Positions 8,893 to 15,893 of a stretch of DNA of 26,287 bases are shown here, piece by piece. Numbering within the stretch: the first letter of the stretch is position 1; every line of letters begins with the position of its first letter. Below the pieces are notes generated by a model. That model searched no databases. It had not been told where the DNA came from and saw nothing but the letters and a program-made list of their open reading frames with translations. Both the position numbers and the translations under genes were made by a program. The stretch is taken from contig DFWT01000206.1 of the NCBI GenBank assembly GCA_002381045.1, positions 1 to 26,287 of the forward strand. The letters are read 5' to 3'. The stretch comes from Rhodoferax sp. UBA4127 (GTDB lineage: Bacteria > Pseudomonadota > Gammaproteobacteria > Burkholderiales > Burkholderiaceae_C).

Positions 8893-9031
8893 AAGCGCAA
8901 ATTCTCTGCGTCTAGGCTTATGACGTGCAGATGCAGCTTTTTCGTCATCGGAAAATCTTATCTCTTTTGAATAAGCGACAGCGTTATTTTTTACGCAACA
9001 CTGGAAGCGAAATTTGCTTGCTACTTCGACA
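8893..9031 (-). repeat. Proposed right end of the Tn7-like element
   Basis: Read on the minus strand, 8894-8910 (CGCAGAGAATTTGCGCTT) and 9003-9021 (GCAAGCAAATTTCGCTTCC) resemble the left-end motif GCAAAGAAATGCCGCTT, in inverted orientation as expected for transposon ends. A third weaker copy lies near 8973. CTTTTGATAAGCG (8885) and CTTTTGAATAAGCG (8964) form an additional near-repeat. The tip reads TGTCGAAGTAGCAAGC on the minus strand from 9031 and shares TGT and TAGCAA with the left tip. Similarity is partial and was aligned by eye. Confidence 0.45.
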
Positions 9032-9093
9032 CTTGTCCTGCATACTTTCCCTCATGAATTCGCGCCACCTCACATCCAAAATGATACGAACCG

Positions 9094-9175
9094 AACGGGT
9101 AGTTTCTATCCGTTGGGGTGCGCTGCTGCGATCTAGTTAGGTCCTTCTTAAGCCCACCCCTTGTGATCAACAAGG
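9094..9175. promoter_or_regulatory. Two inverted repeats upstream of the AAA+ operon
   Basis: AACGGGTAG at 9094-9102 pairs with CTATCCGTT at 9106-9114 (9 bp, one G-T pair, 3-base loop). CCTTGT at 9159-9164 pairs with ACAAGG at 9170-9175 around GATCA. Both lie within 130 bases of the ATG at 9221 and could be operators or 5' leader structures. No convincing -35/-10 pair was identified. Confidence 0.35.
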
Positions 9176-9220
9176 AGTCGGGCAAATCAAAGGTTGCCAG
9201 GCTCCAAAAAAGAGCCTTTT

Positions 9221-10585
9221 ATGCGATCTATTTTTTCCAGCGACGCCAGCCACTACGAACCCGACAAAGAGTTTGGCTCATTTGCCAAGCGCAAGATCGC
9301 GCTTTACGACGACGAGGGCGATGCGATCGGCCAAGTGGATCTGCTGTTGCCAATTGCCCATGAGACTGATGAAGCATTGCAGCAAAGGACGAATCGAGCC
9401 GTTGAACTTCGTAAGGCACACCATGAGGCGGAAGCAACAAAAGAATCCGCTGAATCCGCTGCTGTGTCCGTACCGCCTGCCTCTTCCACCTCCAGCTTTA
9501 AGAAGTCAACTCCCGCGAAGCTGGATCAACAGGCGCAAAGGGAAGAGCTGTTGGACAAGTATGCGGCAGACGAGATGCGGCTTGAGTCTGATCAATCGGT
9601 GTCTGAATTGCGCATCGAGATCTACCCCTATGACGAACCGCTGAAGCTGCTCAATCCAGGAACATCTCCTGACCGTGACATGCGAGAAAGAAGCGAGGCC
9701 GTGTTCCAGACTCTCAAGAAGTTGGGCAACTTTCGGCGACTGGCGGCTGGCGGAGCAAAGCTGGACGCGATCAGTGATGCGTTGAAGGTGCTTCGCTCTC
9801 GGCAGCCGCACTTTAGTGATGTGCTCGCCATGATCGAGAACCAGATCGCGCTGGCTAAGGTGCGCAACACGCCCTTGGCACTGCCCCCCATTTTGCTTTT
9901 GGGTGACCCGGGAGTTGGCAAGACCCACTTCACCCAGGAACTGGCACGGGTGCTTAACCGACCCATGTGTCGCCATGGTTTTGACAGCTCACACACAGCC
10001 AGTTCCCTGATGGGCTCAGCCCGTCATTGGGGCAACACACACATGGGCATCGTGTTTGAGATGGTCTGTCTCGGGGAACAAGCGGATCCCGTGATCCTGC
10101 TCGATGAGATTGACAAGGCTAGTGACAACCACTACCAGAGCCCTCTTGCACCACTGCATAGCCTGCTTGAGCCCGTGACATCGAAGAAGGTGGTTGACAT
10201 TTCAGTCGGGCTTGAGTTTGACGCTAGCCATGTGCTTTGGATTGCCACGGCCAATGAGGGTCATGCGATTCCTGCACCTGTACGTTCGCGTTTCCTCGAG
10301 TTCATCGTCCAGGCACCCACCGGCGCCCAGGCCTTGCAGCTTGCCCGCAATGTCGCGCATAGCCTTCATGACGGCATGAAGCTGGCTGACTTTGAGCCTC
10401 CTGCTGATCGGCTCGTGATCCTGCTTGCCCACTTGACACCACGCGAGCAGATCCACGCGCTCAAGCAGGCCTACGCCAGCGCGATCGCCAATGGTCGCCG
10501 GAGCCTTCATGTTCACGACCTGCCAGCGGATGTGTTCATAGACAGCGATGACGACCCATCAGCCATTCCAACCCTTTTTCACTGA
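9221..10585 (+). CDS. AAA+ ATPase, Lon-like module without protease domain
   Basis: The 454-residue product has a low-complexity Ala/Ser/Glu-rich N-terminal third (60-130) and then an AAA+ module: Walker A GDPGVGKT at 228-235, Walker B ILLDEID at 292-298, sensor 1 ATANE at 342-346, arginine-finger region PVRSRF at 353-358, and a sensor-2-type helix starting TPREQ at 406. The ATPase resembles that of Lon or ClpX-type machines, but no protease domain or Lon catalytic Ser/Lys region follows. It probably remodels a protein or nucleoprotein partner encoded nearby. The ATG at 9221 is preceded by AGAG; a TTG at 9194 would add nine residues. It is the first gene of a plus-strand operon, 24 bases before the next gene. 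Confidence 0.8.
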   Translation: MRSIFSSDASHYEPDKEFGSFAKRKIALYDDEGDAIGQVDLLLPIAHETDEALQQRTNRAVELRKAHHEAEATKESAESAAVSVPPASSTSSFKKSTPAKLDQQAQREELLDKYAADEMRLESDQSVSELRIEIYPYDEPLKLLNPGTSPDRDMRERSEAVFQTLKKLGNFRRLAAGGAKLDAISDALKVLRSRQPHFSDVLAMIENQIALAKVRNTPLALPPILLLGDPGVGKTHFTQELARVLNRPMCRHGFDSSHTASSLMGSARHWGNTHMGIVFEMVCLGEQADPVILLDEIDKASDNHYQSPLAPLHSLLEPVTSKKVVDISVGLEFDASHVLWIATANEGHAIPAPVRSRFLEFIVQAPTGAQALQLARNVAHSLHDGMKLADFEPPADRLVILLAHLTPREQIHALKQAYASAIANGRRSLHVHDLPADVFIDSDDDPSAIPTLFH

Positions 10586-10609
10586 AATCATCACTTTTCG
10601 GCAAACACA

Positions 10610-11101
10610 ATGAAAACCCCAAAAGAATTAATGGCTCGTTACCCCTACATGTTTGAAGGCAAGAACATCGGCATCTCATTTGCCAAAGGCTGGTTCAAAC
10701 TGTTTGCCCAGTTGTGTGTGGACATCGACACGGCGCTTGGCATTGACAAACATGGCTTTCAATGGACCCAAGTCAAAGAGAAGTTTGGCAGTTGTCGCTT
10801 CTACTGGTACATCAAAGGCCGCAAGTCGGCTACTTACGTCGATGTTCAGACACTTGATGGCGTGGTCTCATTTGTCAACAACCCACCCGCGAAAGGTGGT
10901 GCCGACTTTGCCGCAACTGTCGACAAGATCAACGAGCTGGTCGAAGCAGCATCTCAAATGACGAATCATCTTTGCATTGCCTGTGGCGACCAAGGCAAAG
11001 CGATCAATCAGTCTGGGTACACGCTTGTGCTGTGCAAGAAGCACACAAGCAGAGAGCCTGGCGAGCCTCTTGACATCTGGTTCAACGACGACGAAGAGTA
11101 A
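10610..11101 (+). CDS. Phage-type hypothetical protein with a Cys/His cluster
   Basis: The 163-residue product has an internal segment VKEKFGSCRFYWYI (56-69), which I recognise as the IKEKFGxLRFY-like signature of a family of uncharacterised proteins common in phages and plasmids. It also has a C-terminal CIACG (about 122-126) with LCKKH later, a layout that could bind zinc. No catalytic motif is visible and no function is known to me. It sits between the AAA+ ATPase and the first phosphoesterase, 2 bases before the latter, so it is co-transcribed and may be an adaptor. The link to mobile elements comes from my memory of the family, not from a search. Confidence 0.7.
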   Translation: MKTPKELMARYPYMFEGKNIGISFAKGWFKLFAQLCVDIDTALGIDKHGFQWTQVKEKFGSCRFYWYIKGRKSATYVDVQTLDGVVSFVNNPPAKGGADFAATVDKINELVEAASQMTNHLCIACGDQGKAINQSGYTLVLCKKHTSREPGEPLDIWFNDDEE

Positions 11102-11103
11102 CC

Positions 11104-11751
11104 ATGTTCAAAACTGCACTCAAACTGTTCCAGCACACCCTGGACCATGAAGATCGGGTTAAGACGGCACTCAACCTGGGCTTGATGGACCTGGTCGATC
11201 AAGACTTGATCGAAGCAACCAGCCAGACCGTCAATGATGCACTGGCGGCGGGTCAACGCGTCTGGATGACTTCAGACTTGCACCTGCTGCACGCCAACAT
11301 CATCGGCTACTGCGATCGGCCGTTCTTTGACGTCGGGCAGATGACCGATACGCTGATTGCCGTCTTGCAGAAGGTGCCCAATGACGAGCTGCTGATCTTT
11401 GTGGGTGACATGGCCATGGGATCTTATGAGCGCACGGTTAAGCTGATTCGCTTGATGCCCGGTCGCAAGATCCTCGTGGCCGGCAACCATGATCTAGAGC
11501 GAAACGGCAAATGCAAACTGGCCCGTGAAAAGAACTTGTTCGAGGCAGTTGTTCCTTTCCTAACCTGGCTGGGCCATCAGAACCGTCTGGTGGTGGTGAG
11601 CCACTACCCGATCCGGATCCCGGACGACTACAAGAACACGCCGGTGCTGAACTACCACGGGCACCTGCACGAAAAGACATTGCCAGCCCAACTCATGATC
11701 AAGTACATGAATGTGGGCTGGGACATTAACTACGCCCTCAACTGCTTATGA
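11104..11751 (+). CDS. Calcineurin-like metallophosphoesterase 1 (phage type)
   Basis: The 215-residue product has all metal-binding motifs of the family: SDLH (57-60), GDM (101-103), GNHD (127-130), VSHYP (166-170) and YHGHLHE (184-190). Two divalent metals would be bound, and phosphomonoesters or phosphodiesters hydrolysed. The run DLHLLHANIIGYCDRPF is characteristic of small phage and bacterial phosphoesterases of unknown substrate. About 50 extra residues precede the first motif. It is less similar to the other phosphoesterases in this operon than phosphoesterases 3 and 4 are to each other. The stop overlaps the next start (ATGA at 11748-11751). The substrate is unknown; nucleic acid ends, cyclic nucleotides and proteins are all possible for the family. 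Confidence 0.88.
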   Translation: MFKTALKLFQHTLDHEDRVKTALNLGLMDLVDQDLIEATSQTVNDALAAGQRVWMTSDLHLLHANIIGYCDRPFFDVGQMTDTLIAVLQKVPNDELLIFVGDMAMGSYERTVKLIRLMPGRKILVAGNHDLERNGKCKLAREKNLFEAVVPFLTWLGHQNRLVVVSHYPIRIPDDYKNTPVLNYHGHLHEKTLPAQLMIKYMNVGWDINYALNCL

Positions 11752-12218
11752 ACGCCCCATCCTGCATCCTGTTCCTGGACTTCGACGGTGTCACCCATCC
11801 AGAGGTGTGCACCAAACCGGAGTTGTTCCAAGCGCTGCCACATATCGAGGAAGTCTTACGTGGGTTGCCCCAGGTGGAGATTGTCATCAGCAGTGCCTGG
11901 CGGCTTCAGCACACGATGGAGGAATTGCTTCAGCCGTTTGCTGCCGACATGGCACCCCGGGTGGTTGGCGTAACGCCCTGCATCAAAAGGTTCTCCGGCG
12001 ATTGGTTGCCAAACGGTTTGGAGGACTTCTCCCGCGAGTGTGAATGTGTGAGCTGGCTGCGCAAGAACCGGCCTGGTGCGCACTGGCTGGCTATTGACGA
12101 CATTGACCATTGGTTCCGTCCAGGTTGTTCGGACCTGTTGCTGACTGATCCCACTGAGGGATTCTTGCCAGGTGATCAGACCCGTTTGGCTGAAATGATT
12201 TTGGAGCGATTGCCATGA
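11748..12218 (+). CDS. HAD-superfamily phosphatase of the RNA-repair-associated type
   Basis: The 156-residue product shows HAD motif I FLDFDGV (D11 nucleophile and D13), motif II VISSAWR (S48/S49) and motif IV IDDID (D117/D118). The opening FLDFDGVTHP and the ISSAWR step match the compact HAD domain known from polyvalent 'Swiss army knife' RNA-repair proteins, where it is proposed to remove terminal phosphates. There is almost no cap domain, which allows large substrates such as nucleic acid ends. No RNA ligase or kinase is encoded nearby, so repair itself is not demonstrated. It is coupled on both sides by ATGA overlaps to metallophosphoesterase genes. Confidence 0.8.
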   Translation: MNAPSCILFLDFDGVTHPEVCTKPELFQALPHIEEVLRGLPQVEIVISSAWRLQHTMEELLQPFAADMAPRVVGVTPCIKRFSGDWLPNGLEDFSRECECVSWLRKNRPGAHWLAIDDIDHWFRPGCSDLLLTDPTEGFLPGDQTRLAEMILERLP

Positions 12219-13003
12219 TGCGCGACATTGAAGCGTTTGACCATGAACACGCGCAGGCCTTGCGGGCCATGTGGTTCTTGGGTGACGTGCACGCAGAGTT
12301 TCGGCACATCGTCACAGCCCTCATTGCAGCCAGCCAATCCGGCGCAGACGCGCTTCCCCGCTGGTTGGTCTTTCTGGGTGACATCGAGATTGATCACAAA
12401 CCCTTCCGCGAGATTCTGGCGCCTCTGAAGCAGCACTTTCCGACAGTGAAGGTAGCGTTCATTTATGGCAATCATGACGCGGACACGTACGAGCATTGGA
12501 ACTGCCTGCATGATTGCGGCGACGCTGTTCCGTTGCATGGACGGGTTACGGATCTGGACGGAATCAAGGTCGCTGGCATTGGCGGCAACTTTCTGGGGCG
12601 GATCTGGGCACCACCGTCGGAGCCGCTCTTTAGAAACAAGCACAAAGCCATAAACCAAGGCAAGTTCCAATGGCGCGATGGTCAGCGGCCCAATCCTGCC
12701 CTGAACGGTGCCATCTACCCAGATGACGTGGCCACTCTGGCAAAGCAACGAGCTGACATCCTGATCACCCATGAGCCGCCGTCCTGCCATCACCATGGCT
12801 GGGAAGCGTTTAGCCAACTGGCAAGGGATCTGCGTGTGGTTCGATCCTTTCATGGTCACACCCATGATGATCTGAGTGACAAATATGCTCTGAAGCGCCA
12901 TGAGCTGGGCTTTGACGCCCGGGCCGTGAACTTCTGCAGTATCAAGAACGGTCTCGGTGAGTTTGTGGCCGGTCCACCCCCGGGTAAGGAAGACTGGTCA
13001 TGA
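12215..13003 (+). CDS. Calcineurin-like metallophosphoesterase 2
   Basis: The 262-residue product carries FLGDVHAEF (D24, H26), FLGDIE (D56), YGNHD (85-88), ITHEPPS (H186) and HGHTHDD (213-219), the complete set for a dimetal phosphoesterase. Between the motifs is a 40-residue insert (about 125-165, rich in Pro, Asn and Arg) absent from phosphoesterases 3 and 4. The first ATG at 12215 overlaps the preceding stop; a second ATG directly follows at 12218. Its stop overlaps the next start (ATGA at 13000-13003). No signal peptide is present, so it acts in the cytoplasm. The substrate is unknown. Confidence 0.87.
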   Translation: MMRDIEAFDHEHAQALRAMWFLGDVHAEFRHIVTALIAASQSGADALPRWLVFLGDIEIDHKPFREILAPLKQHFPTVKVAFIYGNHDADTYEHWNCLHDCGDAVPLHGRVTDLDGIKVAGIGGNFLGRIWAPPSEPLFRNKHKAINQGKFQWRDGQRPNPALNGAIYPDDVATLAKQRADILITHEPPSCHHHGWEAFSQLARDLRVVRSFHGHTHDDLSDKYALKRHELGFDARAVNFCSIKNGLGEFVAGPPPGKEDWS

Positions 13004-13806
13004 AAATTCAACTTGCATCCGATCTCCACCTGGAGTTCTTTCAACATGATTGGCCCGGTGAACGCCTGATTGGGCCTGTGCCCGGTGCCGACGTGCTGGT
13101 CCTGGCTGGTGACATTGCCAACGGTGCGGATCCCTTCCGGCTCTTTGCCGACTGGCCTTCCCACCCAGAGCGGGTACCCATCATCATGGTGGCTGGTAAC
13201 CACGAGTTTTACGGGCACGCCATTGAGCCGATGCGCACAAAAATGAAAGAAGGCGCGGCGCTGAACAACATCCACTTTCTGGAGAACGAGTCGGTTGTGA
13301 TTGGTGGTGTGCGGTTTCTGGGTGCGACGCTTTGGACCGACTACAAACTGCGCTCGGACAGGAACCAGAGTCAGCAGATGGAAGTCGCTGAGCGAAGCCT
13401 GAACGATCACCGATTGATTCGCACCGGCAGGAGTTGCTTCAGTGCTCAAGACGCATTGGATCGGCATGAGGCCTCGCGCGCTTGGCTGGTATCCGAGTTT
13501 GTCAAGCCCTTTCAGGGCAAAACCGTGGTTATCACGCATCATGGACCGCATCCCTTGTCTGTGCATCCGAAGTACGTGGGCAACCCACTGAATTCAGCCT
13601 TTGTGAGTGATCTCACGGATGTGGTGCGACATGCTGATCTTTGGCTGCATGGTCATGTGCACGATGGCTTTGACTACCAGATTGGAAACTGCCGGGTGGT
13701 GGCCAATCCAGCGGGTTATGTGCTCAACCGCAGTTATGCGCGAAGTCGAGAAGAGTTTCGGTTCGAGAACGAAACCTTCAATCCCAACCTGTTGATTGAA
13801 ATCTGA
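13000..13806 (+). CDS. Calcineurin-like metallophosphoesterase 3
   Basis: The 268-residue product has SDLHLEFF near the N-terminus, LAGDIA, AGNHEFYGH, VITHHGPHP and LHGHVHD, all expected metal ligands. It is a clear paralogue of phosphoesterase 4: both share GNHEFY, GVRFLG followed by LWTD, a T-H-H-x-P-H-P step, a SDL segment before the last motif, and an NP-x-GY ending. The pair probably arose by tandem duplication, with a 54-residue membrane peptide gene now between them. This subgroup is the one annotated simply as 'metallophosphoesterase' in many proteobacteria and phages. Translation is coupled to the preceding gene by ATGA. Confidence 0.87.
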   Translation: MKIQLASDLHLEFFQHDWPGERLIGPVPGADVLVLAGDIANGADPFRLFADWPSHPERVPIIMVAGNHEFYGHAIEPMRTKMKEGAALNNIHFLENESVVIGGVRFLGATLWTDYKLRSDRNQSQQMEVAERSLNDHRLIRTGRSCFSAQDALDRHEASRAWLVSEFVKPFQGKTVVITHHGPHPLSVHPKYVGNPLNSAFVSDLTDVVRHADLWLHGHVHDGFDYQIGNCRVVANPAGYVLNRSYARSREEFRFENETFNPNLLIEI

Positions 13807-13821
13807 CACGAGGACCTTGAT

Positions 13822-13986
13822 ATGAAAAAGCTTGTGATGAAAAAGACTGATTGGATCTTGCTGCTTGTGATTGTTGGCGTGCTGATTTGGGTGTCCGTCT
13901 CCGTGTATCTGGAGATCAGCGTCTGGAACGAATGTAGGCAAACCAATTCGTTTTGGTACTGCATGCGCATGATGAGCAAACATTGA
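13822..13986 (+). CDS. 54-residue single-span membrane peptide
   Basis: A short frame starts MKKLVMKKTDW, has one hydrophobic span (about residues 11-30: WILLLVIVGVLIWVSVSVYL) and ends in a short tail with two cysteines (C38 and C47). GAGGA about ten bases before the ATG gives a good ribosome-binding site, and it fills the gap between two coupled genes, which supports it being real. The positive N-terminus predicts it inside and the Cys-containing tail outside. Its small size and position among cytoplasmic enzymes recall membrane partners or toxins in defence operons, but that is speculation. Confidence 0.6.
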   Translation: MKKLVMKKTDWILLLVIVGVLIWVSVSVYLEISVWNECRQTNSFWYCMRMMSKH

Positions 13987-14010
13987 CCCACAACCCGGAT
14001 GACCATTTCC

Positions 14011-14811
14011 ATGAAAATCCTTGTCCTTAGTGATTTACACCTGTCACACGGCCAGTACCCAGTGGTGGTGGATGGCCGCCGAACGGACGAGCACGCCGAT
14101 GTAGTGGTCCTGGCAGGCGACATTGACGATGGTGTGGCCGGCATTCGTTGGGGGCGAGAAGCCTTCCCGGACAAGCCGGTGGTATACGTTGCTGGCAACC
14201 ATGAGTTCTATGACCGGCATTGGACCCACCACCTGGACGACATGCGTGAAGCAGCGAACAAGTACGACGTTGACTTTTTGGAGACCGATGGCATTGACAT
14301 CGCGGGGGTGCGGTTTCTGGGTTGCAGCCTGTGGACAGACTTCGAGCTCTTTGGCAATGAGAAGAAGACCATTGCCATGCGCCTGGCCAAGTCATCGATG
14401 AACGACTACCACTACATCAAGATCTCGCGCACGCCCGAGTTCTACTGGGTGCACTCCAAACACCTCATTCCAGCTCTGACCGAGCGTAGGCACCGCGGCA
14501 GCGTGGAATGGCTGGAAGAAAAACTGGGCAAAGGTGGTGAACCGGCCAAGACGGTGGTGGTCACCCATCATGCGCCGCATCCGAATTCCATCCCGGCACG
14601 ATTTGCTACCGATTTGCTGTCAACGTCCTATGCCAGCGACCTGACCCGGCTCATGGGCAAGGCTGGCCTGTGGATCCATGGGCACATGCATGCCAGCAGT
14701 GATTACGTGGTCAATGGCACGCGCATTTTGTGCAACCCAATGGGCTACCCGCACAGGAATGGCGGGATGGAGAACGCGGGGTTCAATCCGGGGCTGGTGG
14801 TGGAAGTGTGA
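14011..14811 (+). CDS. Calcineurin-like metallophosphoesterase 4
   Basis: The 266-residue product begins MKILVLSDLHLSHG and keeps LAGDID, AGNHEFYDR, VVTHHAPHP and IHGHMHA, the complete dimetal set. I chose ATG 14011 because it aligns with the start of paralogue 3 (MKIQLASDLH); an in-frame ATG at 13999 would add four residues. It shares with phosphoesterase 3 the segments GVRFLG and LWTD and the C-terminal NP-x-GY, so the two are duplicates that have diverged. The stop overlaps the GTG start of the following gene. Having two retained copies suggests different substrates or a heteromeric enzyme. Confidence 0.87.
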   Translation: MKILVLSDLHLSHGQYPVVVDGRRTDEHADVVVLAGDIDDGVAGIRWGREAFPDKPVVYVAGNHEFYDRHWTHHLDDMREAANKYDVDFLETDGIDIAGVRFLGCSLWTDFELFGNEKKTIAMRLAKSSMNDYHYIKISRTPEFYWVHSKHLIPALTERRHRGSVEWLEEKLGKGGEPAKTVVVTHHAPHPNSIPARFATDLLSTSYASDLTRLMGKAGLWIHGHMHASSDYVVNGTRILCNPMGYPHRNGGMENAGFNPGLVVEV

Positions 14812-15365
14812 GCCGGAGCATTCGCAAGACGCCGATCTTTGGACAGGCAGGGGCACGATCAGAGGCAGCAGCGGCCAAACTGCCACCTAAGATAGTGGTG
14901 ATTCCTGCTTCTGGCCCGCTGGTTTCAGTGCAAGTTCGTGATGCACTTGATGCGCTGCTGGAGGCGGATCCTGGACTACGGCCTATCGTGACGGACCTTG
15001 TTCAATTTGAAGTCAGTGCATTTCCAAATCGGTTTCACGACGTCCAGGCCGTTCTTGCGTTCCTTGAAAGACACAACGACCGGATCTCAATTCAGAAAAC
15101 CACGATCGGCAAATTCGCGATCCCGGCCATGAAGGATCAACTCAAGCGAGGTGAAGCGGTTGTTTGGCAGAAAGACTTGGGTGATCTCGCGATCAACTGC
15201 TATATCAAAGCGATTGGGAAACTCGATCCTGGTGAGCCAACATGGATGTTGATCTCGGACGAGTGGTTTGATGAGAATGCGTATGTCGTGCCGGGGAATG
15301 TTCGGCTGATGTCGGTTGCCAAGTTCTTGACCTGGTACGACGGCCATAGTCTTGACGGCCTATGA
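14808..15365 (+). CDS. PIN-like domain protein, possible nuclease
   Basis: The GTG at 14808 overlaps the previous stop (GTGA), and the 185-residue frame follows from it. After a basic 25-residue start, the segment KIVVIPASGPLVSVQV (28-43) resembles strand 1 of a PIN domain, followed by TDLVQFEV (E68), DLGDLAI (D126) and LISDEWF (D151). PIN domains are Mg-dependent ribonucleases often used as toxins. The first acidic residue, normally D in a VID-A-S-P-L type start, is P33 here, so the active site may be incomplete or the assignment wrong. It is the last gene of the phosphoesterase operon. I see no terminator in the 120 bases that follow. Confidence 0.5.
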   Translation: MSRSIRKTPIFGQAGARSEAAAAKLPPKIVVIPASGPLVSVQVRDALDALLEADPGLRPIVTDLVQFEVSAFPNRFHDVQAVLAFLERHNDRISIQKTTIGKFAIPAMKDQLKRGEAVVWQKDLGDLAINCYIKAIGKLDPGEPTWMLISDEWFDENAYVVPGNVRLMSVAKFLTWYDGHSLDGL

Positions 15366-15485
15366 TGTTGCAACGTGCTCCAACTACGTCGCCGTCAGCC
15401 ATGCCGATAGGCTCCTAAGCGTCATGAGCAAAAGAAGTGGACTGGCACCTTGGGTAAACAGAATGCTGGAGGACACTGGCGGGGA

Positions 15486-15860
15486 CTACTTTTCGACCTT
15501 CTTTGCACTGCAGAGAGTAGTCGAAAGGCCCCGGTTCAATTTTCGTGTCTCGCCTGCCTTGACAAAGCACGCGACAGTCTTTTCGGCACTGACCGCACCG
15601 GCGCATAGATCAATGGCGATGCCTCGGGGTATGCTGGTATCCAACGTGGACACAAGTTGGTAGCACTTGACAGGCTCTGGTGTCCACGCCCCGGAGCAAA
15701 GTCTCGCAGCCAATCCCACAATAATCTCAGGATCAGATTTGGCTATGTCGTCTAGGCAATCGACAGGATCGTAAGCAAATGCGACAGAACCGTAAGTGAG
15801 AGCGAACGCAAAAGAAATGCTTGGTATCGTTCGAATCAGTTTAAAAAATTTAGCCCGCAT
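15486..15860 (-). CDS. Secreted protein with three Cys-pair repeats
   Basis: The 124-residue product has a basic start (MRAKFFKLIR), a hydrophobic span and an AFA cleavage site near residue 29. The mature part consists of three related units: VDC..ARLCSGA (C35, C55), VKC..IDLCAGA (C66, C86) and VAC..TTLCSAK (C98, C117). Each unit spaces its cysteines 19-20 residues apart and ends in a hydrophobic-Leu-Cys step. Each unit probably forms one disulfide in the periplasm or outside. I do not recognise the family. The start at 15860 is preceded by AGAG. It is convergent with the phosphoesterase operon and 33 bases downstream of the next minus-strand gene. Confidence 0.65.
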   Translation of the reverse strand: MRAKFFKLIRTIPSISFAFALTYGSVAFAYDPVDCLDDIAKSDPEIIVGLAARLCSGAWTPEPVKCYQLVSTLDTSIPRGIAIDLCAGAVSAEKTVACFVKAGETRKLNRGLSTTLCSAKKVEK

Positions 15861-15893
15861 CTGCCATCTCTTTCAGTCATACACCCAATATTG

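Larger units (their letters stand above)
1461..9031 (-). mobile_element. Tn7-like transposon (tnsA-tnsB-tnsC-tniQ plus XRE regulator)
   Basis: Four genes in canonical Tn7 order form one minus-strand operon. A cluster of five related motifs (core GCAAAGAATTGCCG) lies outside the tniQ 3' end, and weaker inverted copies lie outside the xre gene. Both proposed tips start with TGT and share TAGCAA at similar depth: left tip TGTAGGCATTAGCAAAG at 1461-1477, and right tip (minus strand) TGTCGAAGTAGCAAGC from 9031. I could not find a matching 5-bp target duplication: ACAAA precedes the left tip and CTTGT follows the right tip. The exact ends are therefore inferred and the outer limits are uncertain by tens of bases. 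Unlike Tn7, almost no cargo lies between the tniQ 3' end and the nearer end. Confidence 0.6.
8367..9220. other. Long intergenic region: xre upstream region, right transposon end, operon promoter
   Basis: About 850 bases without a convincing gene separate the divergent xre and AAA+ genes. It contains the 14-bp palindrome at 8727-8740, the proposed right transposon end (8893-9031) and two inverted repeats just upstream of the AAA+ operon (9094-9114 and 9159-9175). Between 8433 and 8720 the motifs CAAATGTCA, GACATTTGA and TTGACATTG recur within about 60 bases (8586-8640); I cannot assign them a function. Confidence 0.5.

Noticed and set aside
1456..9036. Target-site duplication flanking the Tn7-like element.
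   Set aside because: The bases next to the proposed tips (ACAAA and CTTGT) are not direct repeats, and other nearby TGT/ACA tip pairs that I tried gave no match either.
12176..13566. Long minus-strand frames opposite the phosphoesterase genes.
   Set aside because: They mirror the codon structure of the real plus-strand genes and lack motifs of their own.
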